This document shows positions 50,714 through 59,803 of a stretch of DNA of 64,000 nucleotides, one piece after another (position 1 is the first letter of the stretch; each line of letters starts with the position of its first letter). The stretch covers positions 1,550,001 to 1,614,000 of the forward strand of contig NZ_CP163525.1 of assembly GCF_041080655.1 (NCBI RefSeq), in the 5' to 3' direction. Source of the DNA: Streptomyces sp. CG4. Lineage in GTDB: Bacteria; Actinomycetota; Actinomycetes; Streptomycetales; Streptomycetaceae. The notes below the pieces were generated by a model. The model searched no databases and had not been told where the DNA came from. It worked only from the letters and a program-made list of their open reading frames with translations. A program made the position numbers and the translations under genes.

Positions 50714-52828
50714 GTGTTCAGGGGGATCGAGGACGTCGACTGGGCGTCGTTGGGGCATGCGTACACGGAGTCGGCGACGGATGTGCCCGACCTGTTGCGG
50801 GGGCTGGCGTCGGACGACCCGGAGCGCCGGGAGATCGCGCTGGACGGCATGTACGGCGCGGTGCTCCATCAGGGGACGGTGTACGACAGCACGGTCGCGT
50901 GTGTGCCATTCCTCTTCGAGCTCGCGGCGGACCGGGCGGTGCCGGGCCGGGGCGCCGTCGTCGGGCTGCTGCGCGGCATCGCCGATCCCTTCGAGGACGA
51001 GGACCCACAGGACCCGGAAGACGCGGAGCGCTGGGTCGCGTACGACGAAGAGCTGCACGAGGAGTGGCAGCAGCACTTCTTCCTCGCCCGGGACATGATC
51101 CGGGAGCGTGCGGGGGTGTTCCTGGACCTGCTCGGTGATCCGGATCCCGAGGTGCGCGGCGCGGCCGCGCAGGCGCTGGCCCGGCTCCACCCGGATCCGG
51201 TGCGCGTGTTCGCCGCCCTGCGCGACCGTGTGCCCGCCGAGACCGACCCGTCAGCCGCCTGCGCCCTGGCCGGTGCGCTGGCGGCGACGGCCCTGCGGGA
51301 GCGGCTCGAACTCCAGGACGCCGCTGCGGAGTTGCTGCGCTCGATCGTCTCCGGGACCCCGGACGCGGCACTGCGGATGACGGCCCTCGCCGAGCTGGCC
51401 CGATGCGCACCCGGCGAACTGCCGAAGGACACGGCAGGGATCGCGCTGGAGGTGATGCGGCTCTCCCGCGAGACGGCCGGGACCAGCGAAACGGCCGGGG
51501 ACGACGAACCCGCGGAGGTCCCGCGCACCGACACGCTGATCTCGTACCTGCGTGAGCTGAAGGAGCGGCACCGCCAGACGCTCGGCCTGGACGAGGCCGA
51601 CGACCTCCTCGAGGCGTTGCACTTCCAGTTGGGCGACCGCGTCGATCTCCGTGTCCCCCTCGTCGTCGGCATGCTGGGCAGCCCCGACCGCAACCGGCGC
51701 GCACACGCCGTGTCGATGGCCGGGCGACTGCTGACCGGTTGGCGGGCGCCGGACGACGCACCGGTCATGGAGTTGGCCCGGTTGCTGGGCGACGACGAGC
51801 TGAGCATCCAGAAGAGCGTGCTGTCGGAGCTGCGCGACCTCGGGCCGGCCGCCCGCTGCGCCGCCGAGGAGATCGTGGAGTACATCCAGGGCTGGGACGA
51901 CCGTCCCGTCGAAGAGGACACCCTCTTCCGGGACACGGCCGTCGGCACCGCCTTCGAGGTCCTGGCCCTCCAGGGTGACGCACGGACCGTGGCCGCGCTC
52001 GGTCATCTGCTGTCGGCCGTGCTCATCCCCGAGCAGCTGGTGCGCTGGATCGAAGCGCTCGGTCCGGAGGCGGCGGCCCCGCTGGCGCCGGTGCTCCACG
52101 ACCGGCTCGCAAGGCTGGGCCACGACTCCCAGGACCCGGACGCGGACCGACTCGCCGACGCGCTGGGCCTGCTGCGGCACACCCCGACGCTGCCGCTGCT
52201 CCTCCGGCTTCTGGAGCACGCGGAGTACGGACGCACGAGGATGGCGGTGCTGCGGGCCCTGTCCTCCTACGGTCCCGCGGCGGAGGAGGCGCTGCCGACG
52301 GTGCGCCGGGCAGCGGAGGACGACAGTCTCCCGGACCAGGAACGGGTCCTCGCCGCCGGAGCGCTGTGGTCCCTGACCGGGGACGCGGAGAGCGTGCTGC
52401 CGGTGATCCGGCAGCATCTGCGAGTGGACCACTGGGCCCGACGGCAAGCGCTGGAGCTGGCCGGGGCGCTCGGCCGGTCCGGGGCCGCGCTCGCACCACA
52501 GCTGCGCGAGATGATCGCCGAAGACCACGCCCGGCTGCCCGCGGCCCTCGCCCTGTGGGGGGTCACCGGCGCACCGGAGCAGGTGCTCCCCGTCCTGCTC
52601 GCGCAGTGGCCGACCGCGCCGGCACAGCGCCCCGCGATGGCCGCCTGCCTTGCCGAGATGGGCCCGGCGGCCTCCCCGGCCCTCTCTCTGATACGTACAG
52701 AACTGGCGTCTCCCCGCCGCCACTCCAACGACCGCCCCCGCCGGGGCAACATCCGCTACGACGTCACCTCGGACGAGGCACTGCTCAGCGATTGCCGGCG
52801 CATCCTGGCGGCGTGCGGCGAGCAGTAG
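50714..52828 (+). CDS. Large HEAT-repeat protein
   Basis: A 704-residue soluble protein built of helical HEAT-like repeats, for example DPDPEVRGAAAQALARL, MLGSPDRNRRAHAVSMAG and LEHAEYGRTRMAVLRALSSY, spread from residue 50 to the end. An Asp/Glu-rich insert lies near residue 95-115. There is no signal peptide or catalytic motif. Similar proteins are frequent in Streptomyces and are thought to be protein-interaction scaffolds. The GTG at 50714 has GGGGAGGA eight bases upstream. It begins 94 bp from the divergent cyclodeaminase-like gene. Confidence 0.82.
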   Translation: MFRGIEDVDWASLGHAYTESATDVPDLLRGLASDDPERREIALDGMYGAVLHQGTVYDSTVACVPFLFELAADRAVPGRGAVVGLLRGIADPFEDEDPQDPEDAERWVAYDEELHEEWQQHFFLARDMIRERAGVFLDLLGDPDPEVRGAAAQALARLHPDPVRVFAALRDRVPAETDPSAACALAGALAATALRERLELQDAAAELLRSIVSGTPDAALRMTALAELARCAPGELPKDTAGIALEVMRLSRETAGTSETAGDDEPAEVPRTDTLISYLRELKERHRQTLGLDEADDLLEALHFQLGDRVDLRVPLVVGMLGSPDRNRRAHAVSMAGRLLTGWRAPDDAPVMELARLLGDDELSIQKSVLSELRDLGPAARCAAEEIVEYIQGWDDRPVEEDTLFRDTAVGTAFEVLALQGDARTVAALGHLLSAVLIPEQLVRWIEALGPEAAAPLAPVLHDRLARLGHDSQDPDADRLADALGLLRHTPTLPLLLRLLEHAEYGRTRMAVLRALSSYGPAAEEALPTVRRAAEDDSLPDQERVLAAGALWSLTGDAESVLPVIRQHLRVDHWARRQALELAGALGRSGAALAPQLREMIAEDHARLPAALALWGVTGAPEQVLPVLLAQWPTAPAQRPAMAACLAEMGPAASPALSLIRTELASPRRHSNDRPRRGNIRYDVTSDEALLSDCRRILAACGEQ

Positions 52829-52851
52829 CCCGCAGCGCTCCAGCCGGTCGC

Positions 52852-52887
52852 GGTCTCTGCGGACTCTGTGGACTCCGTGGACTCGGC
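52852..52887. repeat. 9-bp tandem repeat, four units
   Basis: GGTCTCTGC, GGACTCTGT, GGACTCCGT and GGACTCGGC stand head to tail between the HEAT-protein stop and the convergent polymerase gene stop. Confidence 0.75.
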
Positions 52888-52913
52888 GGCTGCCCGGCGG
52901 TGGCACGCGGCTC

Positions 52914-53933
52914 TCAGGATGTCTTCTCCTGCCGCGCCCGGCTCGGCTGGACGCGCTTGGGCTCGCCGGGCATCTTCGGGTACTCCGGCGGGTAGGGCAG
53001 GTCGCCCAGGCCATGGTCGTGTTCGTCGCGGCGGGCCAGTTCCAGCAGGGCGTCCAGGGAGTAGGCGTGCTCGTCCATGTCGGCGTGTACGTCGCCGAGT
53101 TCGGCGAAGCGGGCGGGCATGGTGGCGAGGTCGAAGTCGGCGGGGTGGGCCTCACCGACCTCCTCCCAGCGCAAGGGTGCCGAGACGGGGGCGTTCGGGC
53201 GGGGGCGCACGGAGTAGGCGGAGGCGATGGTGCGGTCACGGGCCGTCTGGTTGTAGTCCACGAAGATGCGGCGGCCCCGCTCCTCCTTCCACCACTTGAT
53301 CGTCACCTGGTCGGGCATCCGGCGTTCCAGTTCCCGGCCGACGGCGATGGCGGCGCGGCGTACCTGGGTGAAGGTCCAGCGCGGTTCGATGGGGACGAAG
53401 ACATGCAGGCCCCGGCCGCCGGAGGTCTTAGGCCAGCCGCGCAGTCCGCCGAACTCGTCGAGCACGGCGCGCAGTTCGTGAGCGGCGCGGACGGCGTCGT
53501 CGAAGTCGGTGCCGGGCTGCGGGTCGAGGTCGATGCGGAGTTCGTCGGGGCGGTCGACGTCGGTGGCGCGCACCGGCCAGGGGTGGAAGGTGAGGGTGCC
53601 GTACTGGGCGGCCCACACCACGGCGGCTTCCTCGGTGGGGCACATCTCGTCGGCGCTGCGGCCGCTGGGGAAGGTGATGTGGGCGGTCGGGATCCAGTCG
53701 GGCATGCCCTTCGGGGCCCGTTTCTGGTAGAACCACTCGCCGCCCACGCCGTCGGGGTAGCGCTCCAGGGTGGTGGGGCGGTTGCGCAGCGCGCGCAGGA
53801 TGCCGGGGCCGACGGCGACGTAGTACTGGGCGAGGTCCAGCTTGGTGAAGCCCCGCTCCGGAAAGAAGACCTTGTCCGGGCTGGACAGCCGTACGGTCCG
53901 GCCGCCTGCCTCCAGTTGCACCGCGTCACCCAT
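52914..53933 (-). CDS. LigD-type polymerase/primase domain protein
   Basis: A 339-residue stand-alone polymerase domain of bacterial end-joining LigD. LSSPDKVFFPERGFTKLDL, the catalytic DxD in RIDLDPQPGTDFDD (about residues 130-145), SGGRGLHVFVPI and the third acid in FVDYNQTARDRT are all visible. It can add nucleotides at DNA ends before ligation. The protein has neither ligase nor phosphoesterase domain; the ligase is encoded divergently 73 bp away. The ATG at 53933 has TACCGT six bases before it, so it is probably leaderless. No Ku gene lies in the window. Confidence 0.92.
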   Translation of the reverse strand: MGDAVQLEAGGRTVRLSSPDKVFFPERGFTKLDLAQYYVAVGPGILRALRNRPTTLERYPDGVGGEWFYQKRAPKGMPDWIPTAHITFPSGRSADEMCPTEEAAVVWAAQYGTLTFHPWPVRATDVDRPDELRIDLDPQPGTDFDDAVRAAHELRAVLDEFGGLRGWPKTSGGRGLHVFVPIEPRWTFTQVRRAAIAVGRELERRMPDQVTIKWWKEERGRRIFVDYNQTARDRTIASAYSVRPRPNAPVSAPLRWEEVGEAHPADFDLATMPARFAELGDVHADMDEHAYSLDALLELARRDEHDHGLGDLPYPPEYPKMPGEPKRVQPSRARQEKTS

Positions 53934-53960
53934 GCGGCCACGGTAGGCGCGCCCCGCACA

Positions 53961-53995
53961 GCTCGCATACCGGGCAGCAGGGGACGTATGCGAGC
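53961..53995. promoter_or_regulatory. Perfect 10-bp dyad between divergent ligase and polymerase genes
   Basis: GCTCGCATAC (53961-53970) and GTATGCGAGC (53986-53995) are exact inverted copies separated by 15 bp, centred in the 73-bp gap. The left arm overlaps the expected -35 position of the polymerase promoter (-10 TACCGT, 53945-53940 on the minus strand). The right arm reaches the -10 CAGAAT (53995-54000) of the ligase gene. One regulator could therefore switch both genes. Confidence 0.75.
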
Positions 53996-54006
53996 AGAAT
54001 CGAGCC

Positions 54007-55083
54007 ATGGATCTGCCGGTGATGCCACCTGTGAAGCCCATGCTCGCCAAGTCCGTGGCGAAGATCCCGCCGGGTATGCACTACGAGGCCAAGTGGGACG
54101 GGTTCCGGGCGATCGTGTTCCGGGACGGGGCCGAGGTCGAGCTGGGCAGTCGTACCGGAAAGCCGTTGACCAGGTACTTTCCCGAGCTGGTGGCGGCGCT
54201 GAAGGAGCGGGTGCCCGGGCGGTGCGTGCTGGACGGGGAGATCGTGATCGCGCGGGAAGGCCATCTGGACTTCGACGCGCTGACCGAGCGGATCCACCCG
54301 GCCGACTCCCGGGTGCGGATGCTCGCCGAGAGGACACCGGCCTCGTTCGTCGCCTTCGACCTGCTCGCCCTGGACGACCACTCGCTGCTCGACACACCCC
54401 TGACCGACCGTCGGGCGCTGCTGGAAAGGGCGCTCGCGGAGGCGACGCCGCCGGTGCATCTGGCGCCCGCGACGACGGATCTCGACGTGGCGCGGCAGTG
54501 GTTCGAGCAGTATGAGGGCGCCGGTCTCGACGGGGTCGTCGCCAAACCGCTCGCCCTGCGCTATCTGCAGGACGAGCGGGCCATGTTCAAGATCAAGCAC
54601 GAGCGGACGGCGGACGTGGTGGTGGCCGGGTACCGATTCCACAAGAGCGGCCCGGTGGTCGGCTCGCTGCTGCTCGGGCTCTACGACGACCAGGGCAGAC
54701 TCCAGCATGTGGGTGTGTCGGCCGCCTTCGCCATGACGAAGCGGGCCGAACTGGTCGAGGAGCTGGCACCGCTGCGGATGGACGACGTGGCAGGGCACCC
54801 GTGGGCGGCCTGGTCGGACGAGGCCGCCCATGAGACGGCCCGGCTGCCCGGCGCGCCGAGCCGCTGGTCGGGCAAGAAGGACCTCTCCTGGGTGCCGCTG
54901 CGGCCGGAGCGGGTCGCCGAGGTGGCTTACGACCACATGGAGAACGGGCAGCGTTTCCGGCACACCGCCCGCTTCCGCCGCTGGCGCCCGGACCGCACAC
55001 CGGACAGCTGCACCTACGCCCAGCTGGAGGAGCCGGTGCGCTACGACCTCGCGGAGATCCTCGGCGAGCGCGACCGCGGCTGA
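54007..55083 (+). CDS. ATP-dependent DNA ligase (LigC/LigD-ligase type)
   Basis: A 358-residue ATP-dependent ligase. The adenylated Lys is Lys29 in EAKWDGFRAI; motif III is FVAFDLLAL, motif IV GAGLDGVVAKP and motif V FKIKHERTADVVV. The OB-fold follows from about residue 205. It seals nicks or joined ends and is the natural partner of the divergent polymerase in end joining. The ATG at 54007 lies 6 bp after CAGAAT, indicating a leaderless transcript. Confidence 0.93.
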   Translation: MDLPVMPPVKPMLAKSVAKIPPGMHYEAKWDGFRAIVFRDGAEVELGSRTGKPLTRYFPELVAALKERVPGRCVLDGEIVIAREGHLDFDALTERIHPADSRVRMLAERTPASFVAFDLLALDDHSLLDTPLTDRRALLERALAEATPPVHLAPATTDLDVARQWFEQYEGAGLDGVVAKPLALRYLQDERAMFKIKHERTADVVVAGYRFHKSGPVVGSLLLGLYDDQGRLQHVGVSAAFAMTKRAELVEELAPLRMDDVAGHPWAAWSDEAAHETARLPGAPSRWSGKKDLSWVPLRPERVAEVAYDHMENGQRFRHTARFRRWRPDRTPDSCTYAQLEEPVRYDLAEILGERDRG

Positions 55084-55433
55084 GCAGGGCGGACCGAAAC
55101 CGGGCCGGGACTGCGTGAGGTGCGCCAGGGCCGCATGAGGACCCTGCCAGCGCCGTTCCGCATGCGCACGGCATACGGCTCGTAATCACAGGGCACCGCA
55201 CGCGGACACCACGCACGCCCGCCATCCGCACCCGGGCGCGGCCCCCGGACCCGCGCCCGGACCCGCGCCCGCACGCCGCGCCCGCACGCCGCACCGGCAC
55301 CCGCACCCGCACGGGTCATGTCTCGGGCCCGTTCGGCCCACGGAGTGCGCAGGGCCGTAGACGTCCGGGTAGGGCCAGCGCTGACCCTATGAACGCACAA
55401 TCTGACAACACGAACGGAGTGGCCCCGGTGGTC
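55084..55433. other. 350-bp intergenic region with short GC repeats, no gene recognised
   Basis: Most of the stretch is low-complexity. CCCGGACCCGCG is duplicated at 55244-55267, then CCCGCACGCCGCG and CCCGCACGCCGCA at 55268-55293, then CACCCG-type repeats to 55312. A frame from an ATG at 55389 could extend the next gene. No conserved product was recognised. Confidence 0.55.
55244..55312. repeat. 12- and 13-bp tandem repeats
   Basis: Two units of CCCGGACCCGCG are followed by two near-identical 13-bp units (CCCGCACGCCGCG/A) and then degenerate CACCCG repeats. The strand is strongly biased to C. Confidence 0.75.
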
Positions 55434-56426
55434 ATGAGGCACACGGCACGCATGAGACACGCGGCTCCAACGGCGGCCGTGCTGGCCGCCTCGCTGGCCG
55501 TCTCCCTCACAGCCGGCTGCGGCCACCACGACCGGGACGACAACCGCGCCCCGCACCACACCACCGCCCCGGCCGGGCCACCGGCTCCGGCACCGTCGGC
55601 CGCGGCGGCCGGCGCACCGCTCGCCGTGAAGATCGACAACGTACCGGCGGCCCGTCCGCAGTCCGGCCTCGACGCGGCGGACGTGGTGTACGCCGAGCAG
55701 GTGGAGGGCGGCCTGAGCCGGCTGATGGCGGTGTACGCGACCAGACTTCCGCGGACCGTCGGACCGGTGCGCAGCGCCCGCGAGTCCGATCTGGAGCTGC
55801 TGGGCCAGTTCCACCGGCCGACGCTCGCCTTCTCCGGAGCCCAGCACAAGCTGCTGCCTCTGATCGACAACGCACCGCTGCGACCGGAGCCCGCCGCCGA
55901 GGATCCGAGCGCCTACTTCCGGGGTGCCGGCAAGGCCGCCCCGCACAACCTCTATCTGCGCCCGGCCAAGCTGCTGCCGTCCGCCCCCGGCAAGGCCGCG
56001 CTGACCACCGGCTTCAGCTACGGCCCGGCCCCGTCCGGTGGCACCCCCACGGCCTCGCGCACCGTCCGCTACCCGGCCGCGCGCTTCACCTTCGCCTGGT
56101 CCGCCGAGCAGCACCGCTGGCTGATCGACATGGACGGCACGCCCATGACGACGACGGACGGCGGCAAGCGGGTGGCCCCGGCGACGGTCGTCATCCAGCA
56201 CGTGCGGATCCGTGACTCCCGCTTCCACGATGCGCTCGGCAACCCCACGCCGTACACCCGGACGGTCGGCTCGGGGAAGGCGGAGGTGCTGCGCGACGGC
56301 CGGTCCTTCGCCGCCTCCTGGTCGCGGCCGACGGCGACGGACGGTACGACGTTCAAGGCGGCGGACGGCGGCCCGATGAACTTCGCCGAGGGCCAGGTGT
56401 GGGTGGTGTTCGCACCGGCGCGGTGA
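55434..56426 (+). CDS. DUF3048-domain lipoprotein
   Basis: A 330-residue exported protein. The signal peptide ends with the lipobox LTAGC, so the mature protein is probably anchored through Cys near residue 29. A Pro/Ala-rich linker leads to the DUF3048 (YerB-like) domain with LAVKIDNVPAARPQSGLDAA, followed by VVYAEQVEGGLSRLMAVY, VGPVRSARESDLELL and the C-terminal PMNFAEGQVWVVF. The function of YerB-like proteins is poorly known. The ATG at 55434 follows GGTGG; an in-frame ATG at 55389 without ribosome site would add 15 residues. Confidence 0.85.
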   Translation: MRHTARMRHAAPTAAVLAASLAVSLTAGCGHHDRDDNRAPHHTTAPAGPPAPAPSAAAAGAPLAVKIDNVPAARPQSGLDAADVVYAEQVEGGLSRLMAVYATRLPRTVGPVRSARESDLELLGQFHRPTLAFSGAQHKLLPLIDNAPLRPEPAAEDPSAYFRGAGKAAPHNLYLRPAKLLPSAPGKAALTTGFSYGPAPSGGTPTASRTVRYPAARFTFAWSAEQHRWLIDMDGTPMTTTDGGKRVAPATVVIQHVRIRDSRFHDALGNPTPYTRTVGSGKAEVLRDGRSFAASWSRPTATDGTTFKAADGGPMNFAEGQVWVVFAPAR

Positions 56427-56435
56427 AGCGTGCGA

Positions 56436-56900
56436 TCAGCGTTGCGCCGTCACCGGCTCCGCGGGATTCCGCAGCCCCTCCGCCGCGTCCGCCACCCGCC
56501 GGATCAGGTCGAGGAAGACCGTCTGCTCCTCGGGCGACAGGGGCGCGAGGAAGACCTGGTTCATCCGGGCGGTGCGCACGGTCAGCTTGCGGTGGGTGCG
56601 CAGACCGTCGCCGGTGAGGCGGAGCAGGAAGCGCCGGCCGTCCTCCGGGTCGCGCACCTTGGTCAGCAGCCCCCGGCGGCCGAGCCGGCTGATGACCTCG
56701 GCGATGGTCGAGCGGTCCAGGCCCACCCGCTCCCCCACGGTCCGCTGGTCCAGGCCCGGCTCGGCGACGAGGGCGTTCATGACGGCGAACTGCGGCGAGG
56801 TGATCTCCTCGGAGACCATCGTGTTCCACAGCAGGTAGTGCGCCTGCTGGAGCCGCCGGGCCAGATGCCCGGGATGAGTGCCGAGATCCACGGCGTCCAT
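56436..56900 (-). CDS. pcaV: MarR-family repressor of the protocatechuate genes (PcaV-like)
   Basis: A 154-residue winged-helix regulator. The recognition region is QRTVGERVGLDRSTIAEVISR (read as two overlapping parts, about residues 52-72) and the wing lies in KVRDPEDGRRFLL. PcaV of S. coelicolor is a MarR repressor divergent from pcaI that releases DNA on binding protocatechuate; the same arrangement is seen here. The ATG at 56900 has GGGGAG seven bases upstream. Two operator-like copies lie between it and pcaI. Confidence 0.88.
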   Translation of the reverse strand: MDAVDLGTHPGHLARRLQQAHYLLWNTMVSEEITSPQFAVMNALVAEPGLDQRTVGERVGLDRSTIAEVISRLGRRGLLTKVRDPEDGRRFLLRLTGDGLRTHRKLTVRTARMNQVFLAPLSPEEQTVFLDLIRRVADAAEGLRNPAEPVTAQR

Positions 56901-56911
56901 GTGCACTCCCC

Positions 56912-57066
56912 TGATCAATTGGTCGGTGCACTGAACGATACCCGGCGACATGCCCGACTGTCTCCCGACCTGGGCGCCCATGTACTGGGGTCTTGACGGC
57001 CTTTCGCTCCGGTGGCAGCGTGAGAAGTACCTCGCTGAAATACTCAGTGCCCTGATTAATTGACGA
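56912..57066. promoter_or_regulatory. pcaV-pcaI control region with two inverted operator copies
   Basis: Read on the minus strand 56933-56912 gives CAGTGCACCGACCAATTGAT followed by CA. On the plus strand 57045-57066 gives CAGTGCCCTGATTAATTGAC followed by GA. The two 22-bp sites agree at 16 positions and sit next to the start of each divergent gene. They are the likely PcaV binding sites. Confidence 0.7.
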
Positions 57067-57083
57067 GACGATGGGGCTTCACG

Positions 57084-57839
57084 ATGGACAAGGTGGTGGC
57101 CACGGCCCGGGAGGCGGTGGCGGATGTGCCGGACGGCGCGTCGTTGGCGGTGGGCGGGTTCGGGCTGAGCGGTGTGCCGAACGTGCTGATCGAGGCGTTG
57201 TACGAGCGAGGTGTCACGGGCCTGTCGGTCGTGTCGAACAACTGCGGGGCGATGGAGTCGGGTTTGGCGGTGTTGCTGGCGGCGGGGCGGATCGCCCGGG
57301 TGACCGGCTCGTACATCGGGGGGAACAAGGAGTTCGCGCGCCAGTATCTGGCCGGTGAGCTGGACGTGGAGCTGATTCCGCAGGGCACGCTGGCCGAGCG
57401 GCTGCGGGCGGGCGGCGCCGGGATCCCCGCCTTCTACACCCCGGCCGGGGTGGGCACGCAGGTCGCCGAGGGCGGGCTGCCATGGCGCTACGACGGTCGG
57501 GGTGGGGTGGCGGTGGCCTCGCCGGCGAAGGAGGTGCGGGAGTTCGACGGTGCCGAGTATGTGCTGGAGCGCGGGATCCGTACCGACTTCGCACTGGTAC
57601 GGGCGGCGAGGGGTGACCGGCACGGGAATCTGGTGTTCAACAAGTCCTCCCGCAACTTCAACCCCCTCGCCGCGATGGCCGGCCGCGTCACCGTCGCCGA
57701 GGTGGAGGAACTGGTCGAGCCCGGCGAGATCGACCCGGACGCGGTGCACCTGCCGGGGATCTTCGTGCAGCGCGTGGTCGCGCTGACGCCGGAGCAGGCG
57801 GCGGACAAGCGGATCGAGCACCGGACGGTGAGCAGCTGA
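57084..57839 (+). CDS. pcaI: 3-oxoadipate CoA-transferase subunit alpha
   Basis: A 251-residue subunit of a family I CoA-transferase. The glycine-rich [14 protein letters not shown] near residue 23, the [10 protein letters not shown] segment and [20 protein letters not shown] with the [15 protein letters not shown] block are typical of the alpha subunit. With PcaJ it moves CoA from succinyl-CoA to 3-oxoadipate. The ATG at 57084 is preferred (GGGG upstream); an ATG at 57072 is out of frame and a frame from 57060 covers the operator. It overlaps pcaJ. Confidence 0.93.
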   Translation: MDKVVATAREAVADVPDGASLAVGGFGLSGVPNVLIEALYERGVTGLSVVSNNCGAMESGLAVLLAAGRIARVTGSYIGGNKEFARQYLAGELDVELIPQGTLAERLRAGGAGIPAFYTPAGVGTQVAEGGLPWRYDGRGGVAVASPAKEVREFDGAEYVLERGIRTDFALVRAARGDRHGNLVFNKSSRNFNPLAAMAGRVTVAEVEELVEPGEIDPDAVHLPGIFVQRVVALTPEQAADKRIEHRTVSS

Positions 57840-58483
57840 TGGCCTGGACACGTGAGGAGATCGCCGCCCGCGCGGCACAGGAACTGCGCGACGGACAGTA
57901 CGTCAATCTCGGTATCGGCCTGCCCACGCTGATCCCGAACCATCTGCCCGAGGGGGTGGAGGTGGTTCTGGAGTCGGAGAACGGGATCCTGGGCACGGGC
58001 CCGTACCCGGCGGAGGAGCAGGTCGATCCGGATCTGATCAACGCGGGCAAGGAGACCGTCACGGTCCTGCCAGGGGCGTCGTTCTTCGACTCGGCGCTGT
58101 CGTTCGCGATGATCCGCGGCGGGCACATCGATGTGGCGGTGCTCGGCGCGATGCAGGTCTCCGCGGGTGGTGACCTGGCGAACTGGGCGGTGCCGGGCAA
58201 GCTGGTCACCGGGATCGGCGGCGCGATGGACCTGGTGCACGGTGCCCGACGGGTGATCGTGGTGATGACCCACACCGCCAAGGACGGCTCGGCGAAGATC
58301 CTCAAGGAGTGCACGCTGCCGCTCACCGGCACGGCGTGTGTGAACCGGGTCGTCACCGACCTCGCCGTACTGGACGTCACCGAGGACGGGCTCGTGCTCG
58401 TGGAGACCGCGCCCGGAACGACCCTCGACGAGGTCGTCGCCAAGACCGAGGCCGAACTGACGATCGCGGAGAACCTGCTGTGA
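57839..58483 (+). CDS. pcaJ: 3-oxoadipate CoA-transferase subunit beta
   Basis: A 214-residue beta subunit. The catalytic Glu lies in LESENGILG (about residue 50), with [15 protein letters not shown] before it and [15 protein letters not shown] after it. The start overlaps the pcaI stop as TGATG, and its own stop overlaps pcaF (GTGA), so the three genes are translationally coupled. Confidence 0.94.
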   Translation: MAWTREEIAARAAQELRDGQYVNLGIGLPTLIPNHLPEGVEVVLESENGILGTGPYPAEEQVDPDLINAGKETVTVLPGASFFDSALSFAMIRGGHIDVAVLGAMQVSAGGDLANWAVPGKLVTGIGGAMDLVHGARRVIVVMTHTAKDGSAKILKECTLPLTGTACVNRVVTDLAVLDVTEDGLVLVETAPGTTLDEVVAKTEAELTIAENLL

Positions 58484-59691
58484 ACACGGTCAACACGGTG
58501 TACATCGTCGATGCGGTCCGCACCCCGATCGGCCGCTACAACGGCGCCCTGGCCTCCGTCCGCCCGGACGACCTCGCCGCCCACGCCATCCGCGAACTCC
58601 TCGGCCGCAGCCCCGACTTGGATCCGTCCCGCATCGAGGACGTGTACGTGGGCAACGCCAACGGCGCGGGCGAGGAGAACCGCAACGTCGCCCGCATGGC
58701 CGCCCTCCTCGCCGGTCTGCCCACCTCCGTCCCCGGGGTGAGCGTCAACCGGCTGTGTGCCTCCGGCCTGGAGGCCGTGATCCAGGCGGCCCGCGCCATC
58801 GCGCTCGGCGACGCGCACATCGCCGTAGCCGGCGGTGTCGAGTCGATGACCCGGGCACCGTACGTCCTGCCGAAGCCGGACCGGGCGTTCCCGGCCGGGC
58901 ACGCCGAGCTGTACTCGACCACGCTGGGCTGGCGCATGGTCAACCCCAGGATGGACCCGCAGTGGACCATCCCGCTGGGCGAGTCGGCCGAGCTGATCGC
59001 CGACCAGCACAAGATCGGCCGGGAGCAGCAGGACGAGTTCGCCCTCGCCTCCCACCGCAAGGCGGCCGCAGCTCGTGAACAGGGTCTGTTCGACGCCGAG
59101 TTGGTGTCCGTGCCGGTGCCGCAGCGCAGGGGCGAACCCGTCGTCTTCGCCGCCGACGAATGCGTACGCCCGGGCGCCTCGCGGGAAGCGATGGCCAGGC
59201 TCAAGCCGTCCTTCCGCCCCGAGGACGGCACGGTCACCGCGGGCAACGCCTCCCCGCTCAACGACGGCGCCGCCGCCCTCCTCCTCACCGACGAGGAAGG
59301 CCTGAAGGCGACCGGCCGCGAACCGCTGGCGCGCGTCAGTGCCGGCGGTGTCTCGGCGATCGACCCGCACTACTTCGGACTCGCCCCCGTCGAAGCCGTC
59401 AACCGGGCACTGGCCAAGGCAGGCAGGGGATTCGACGATCTGTCCGTCCTGGAGCTGAACGAGGCCTTCGCCGCCCAGGTGCTGGGCTGTCTCGCCGAGT
59501 GGCCCGAGTTCGACCCGGCGATCCTCAACCCCCGGGGCGGCGCGATCGCGCTCGGCCACCCGCTGGGTGCTTCCGGTGCCCGGCTCGCCGGCACCGTGGC
59601 CCACCAGCTGGCCCGCCGCGGCTCCGGCACCGGCGTCGCCACCCTGTGCATCGGCGTCGGTCAGGGCCTCGCCCTCGTCCTGGAACGCTGA
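58480..59691 (+). CDS. pcaF: Beta-ketoadipyl-CoA thiolase
   Basis: A 403-residue thiolase that splits 3-oxoadipyl-CoA to succinyl-CoA and acetyl-CoA. The nucleophile is in [15 protein letters not shown] (about residue 90), with His in [15 protein letters not shown] and Cys in TLCIGVGQG. The GTG at 58480 ([18 protein letters not shown]) is chosen for its GTGA overlap with pcaJ and normal thiolase N-terminus. An NTV duplication follows the start. The next gene begins 112 bp later. Confidence 0.93.
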   Translation: MNTVNTVYIVDAVRTPIGRYNGALASVRPDDLAAHAIRELLGRSPDLDPSRIEDVYVGNANGAGEENRNVARMAALLAGLPTSVPGVSVNRLCASGLEAVIQAARAIALGDAHIAVAGGVESMTRAPYVLPKPDRAFPAGHAELYSTTLGWRMVNPRMDPQWTIPLGESAELIADQHKIGREQQDEFALASHRKAAAAREQGLFDAELVSVPVPQRRGEPVVFAADECVRPGASREAMARLKPSFRPEDGTVTAGNASPLNDGAAALLLTDEEGLKATGREPLARVSAGGVSAIDPHYFGLAPVEAVNRALAKAGRGFDDLSVLELNEAFAAQVLGCLAEWPEFDPAILNPRGGAIALGHPLGASGARLAGTVAHQLARRGSGTGVATLCIGVGQGLALVLER

Positions 59692-59722
59692 CCGCCCTGA
59701 ACCGCGGACACCGAAGCCGCCA

Positions 59723-59791
59723 CCCCGGAACGCCAAGGAAACGCCGCCCTCGAACGCCCACGCGTCGCCGTCCCCGAACGCCAAGAAAGCG
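59723..59791. repeat. Imperfect direct repeat between pcaF and pcaH
   Basis: CCCGGAACGCCAAGGAAACG (59723-59742) and CCCCGAACGCCAAGAAAGCG (59772-59791) match at most positions and lie 49 bp apart, with CTCGAACGCCCACGCG between them. They lie in the only sizeable gap of the pca operon. Confidence 0.6.
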
Positions 59792-59803
59792 TCAGGTACC
59801 CCC

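Noticed and set aside
55389..55433. Upstream ATG of the DUF3048 gene as true start
   Set aside because: It has no ribosome site and would place a polar stretch before the signal peptide; the ATG at 55434 gives a normal lipoprotein signal.
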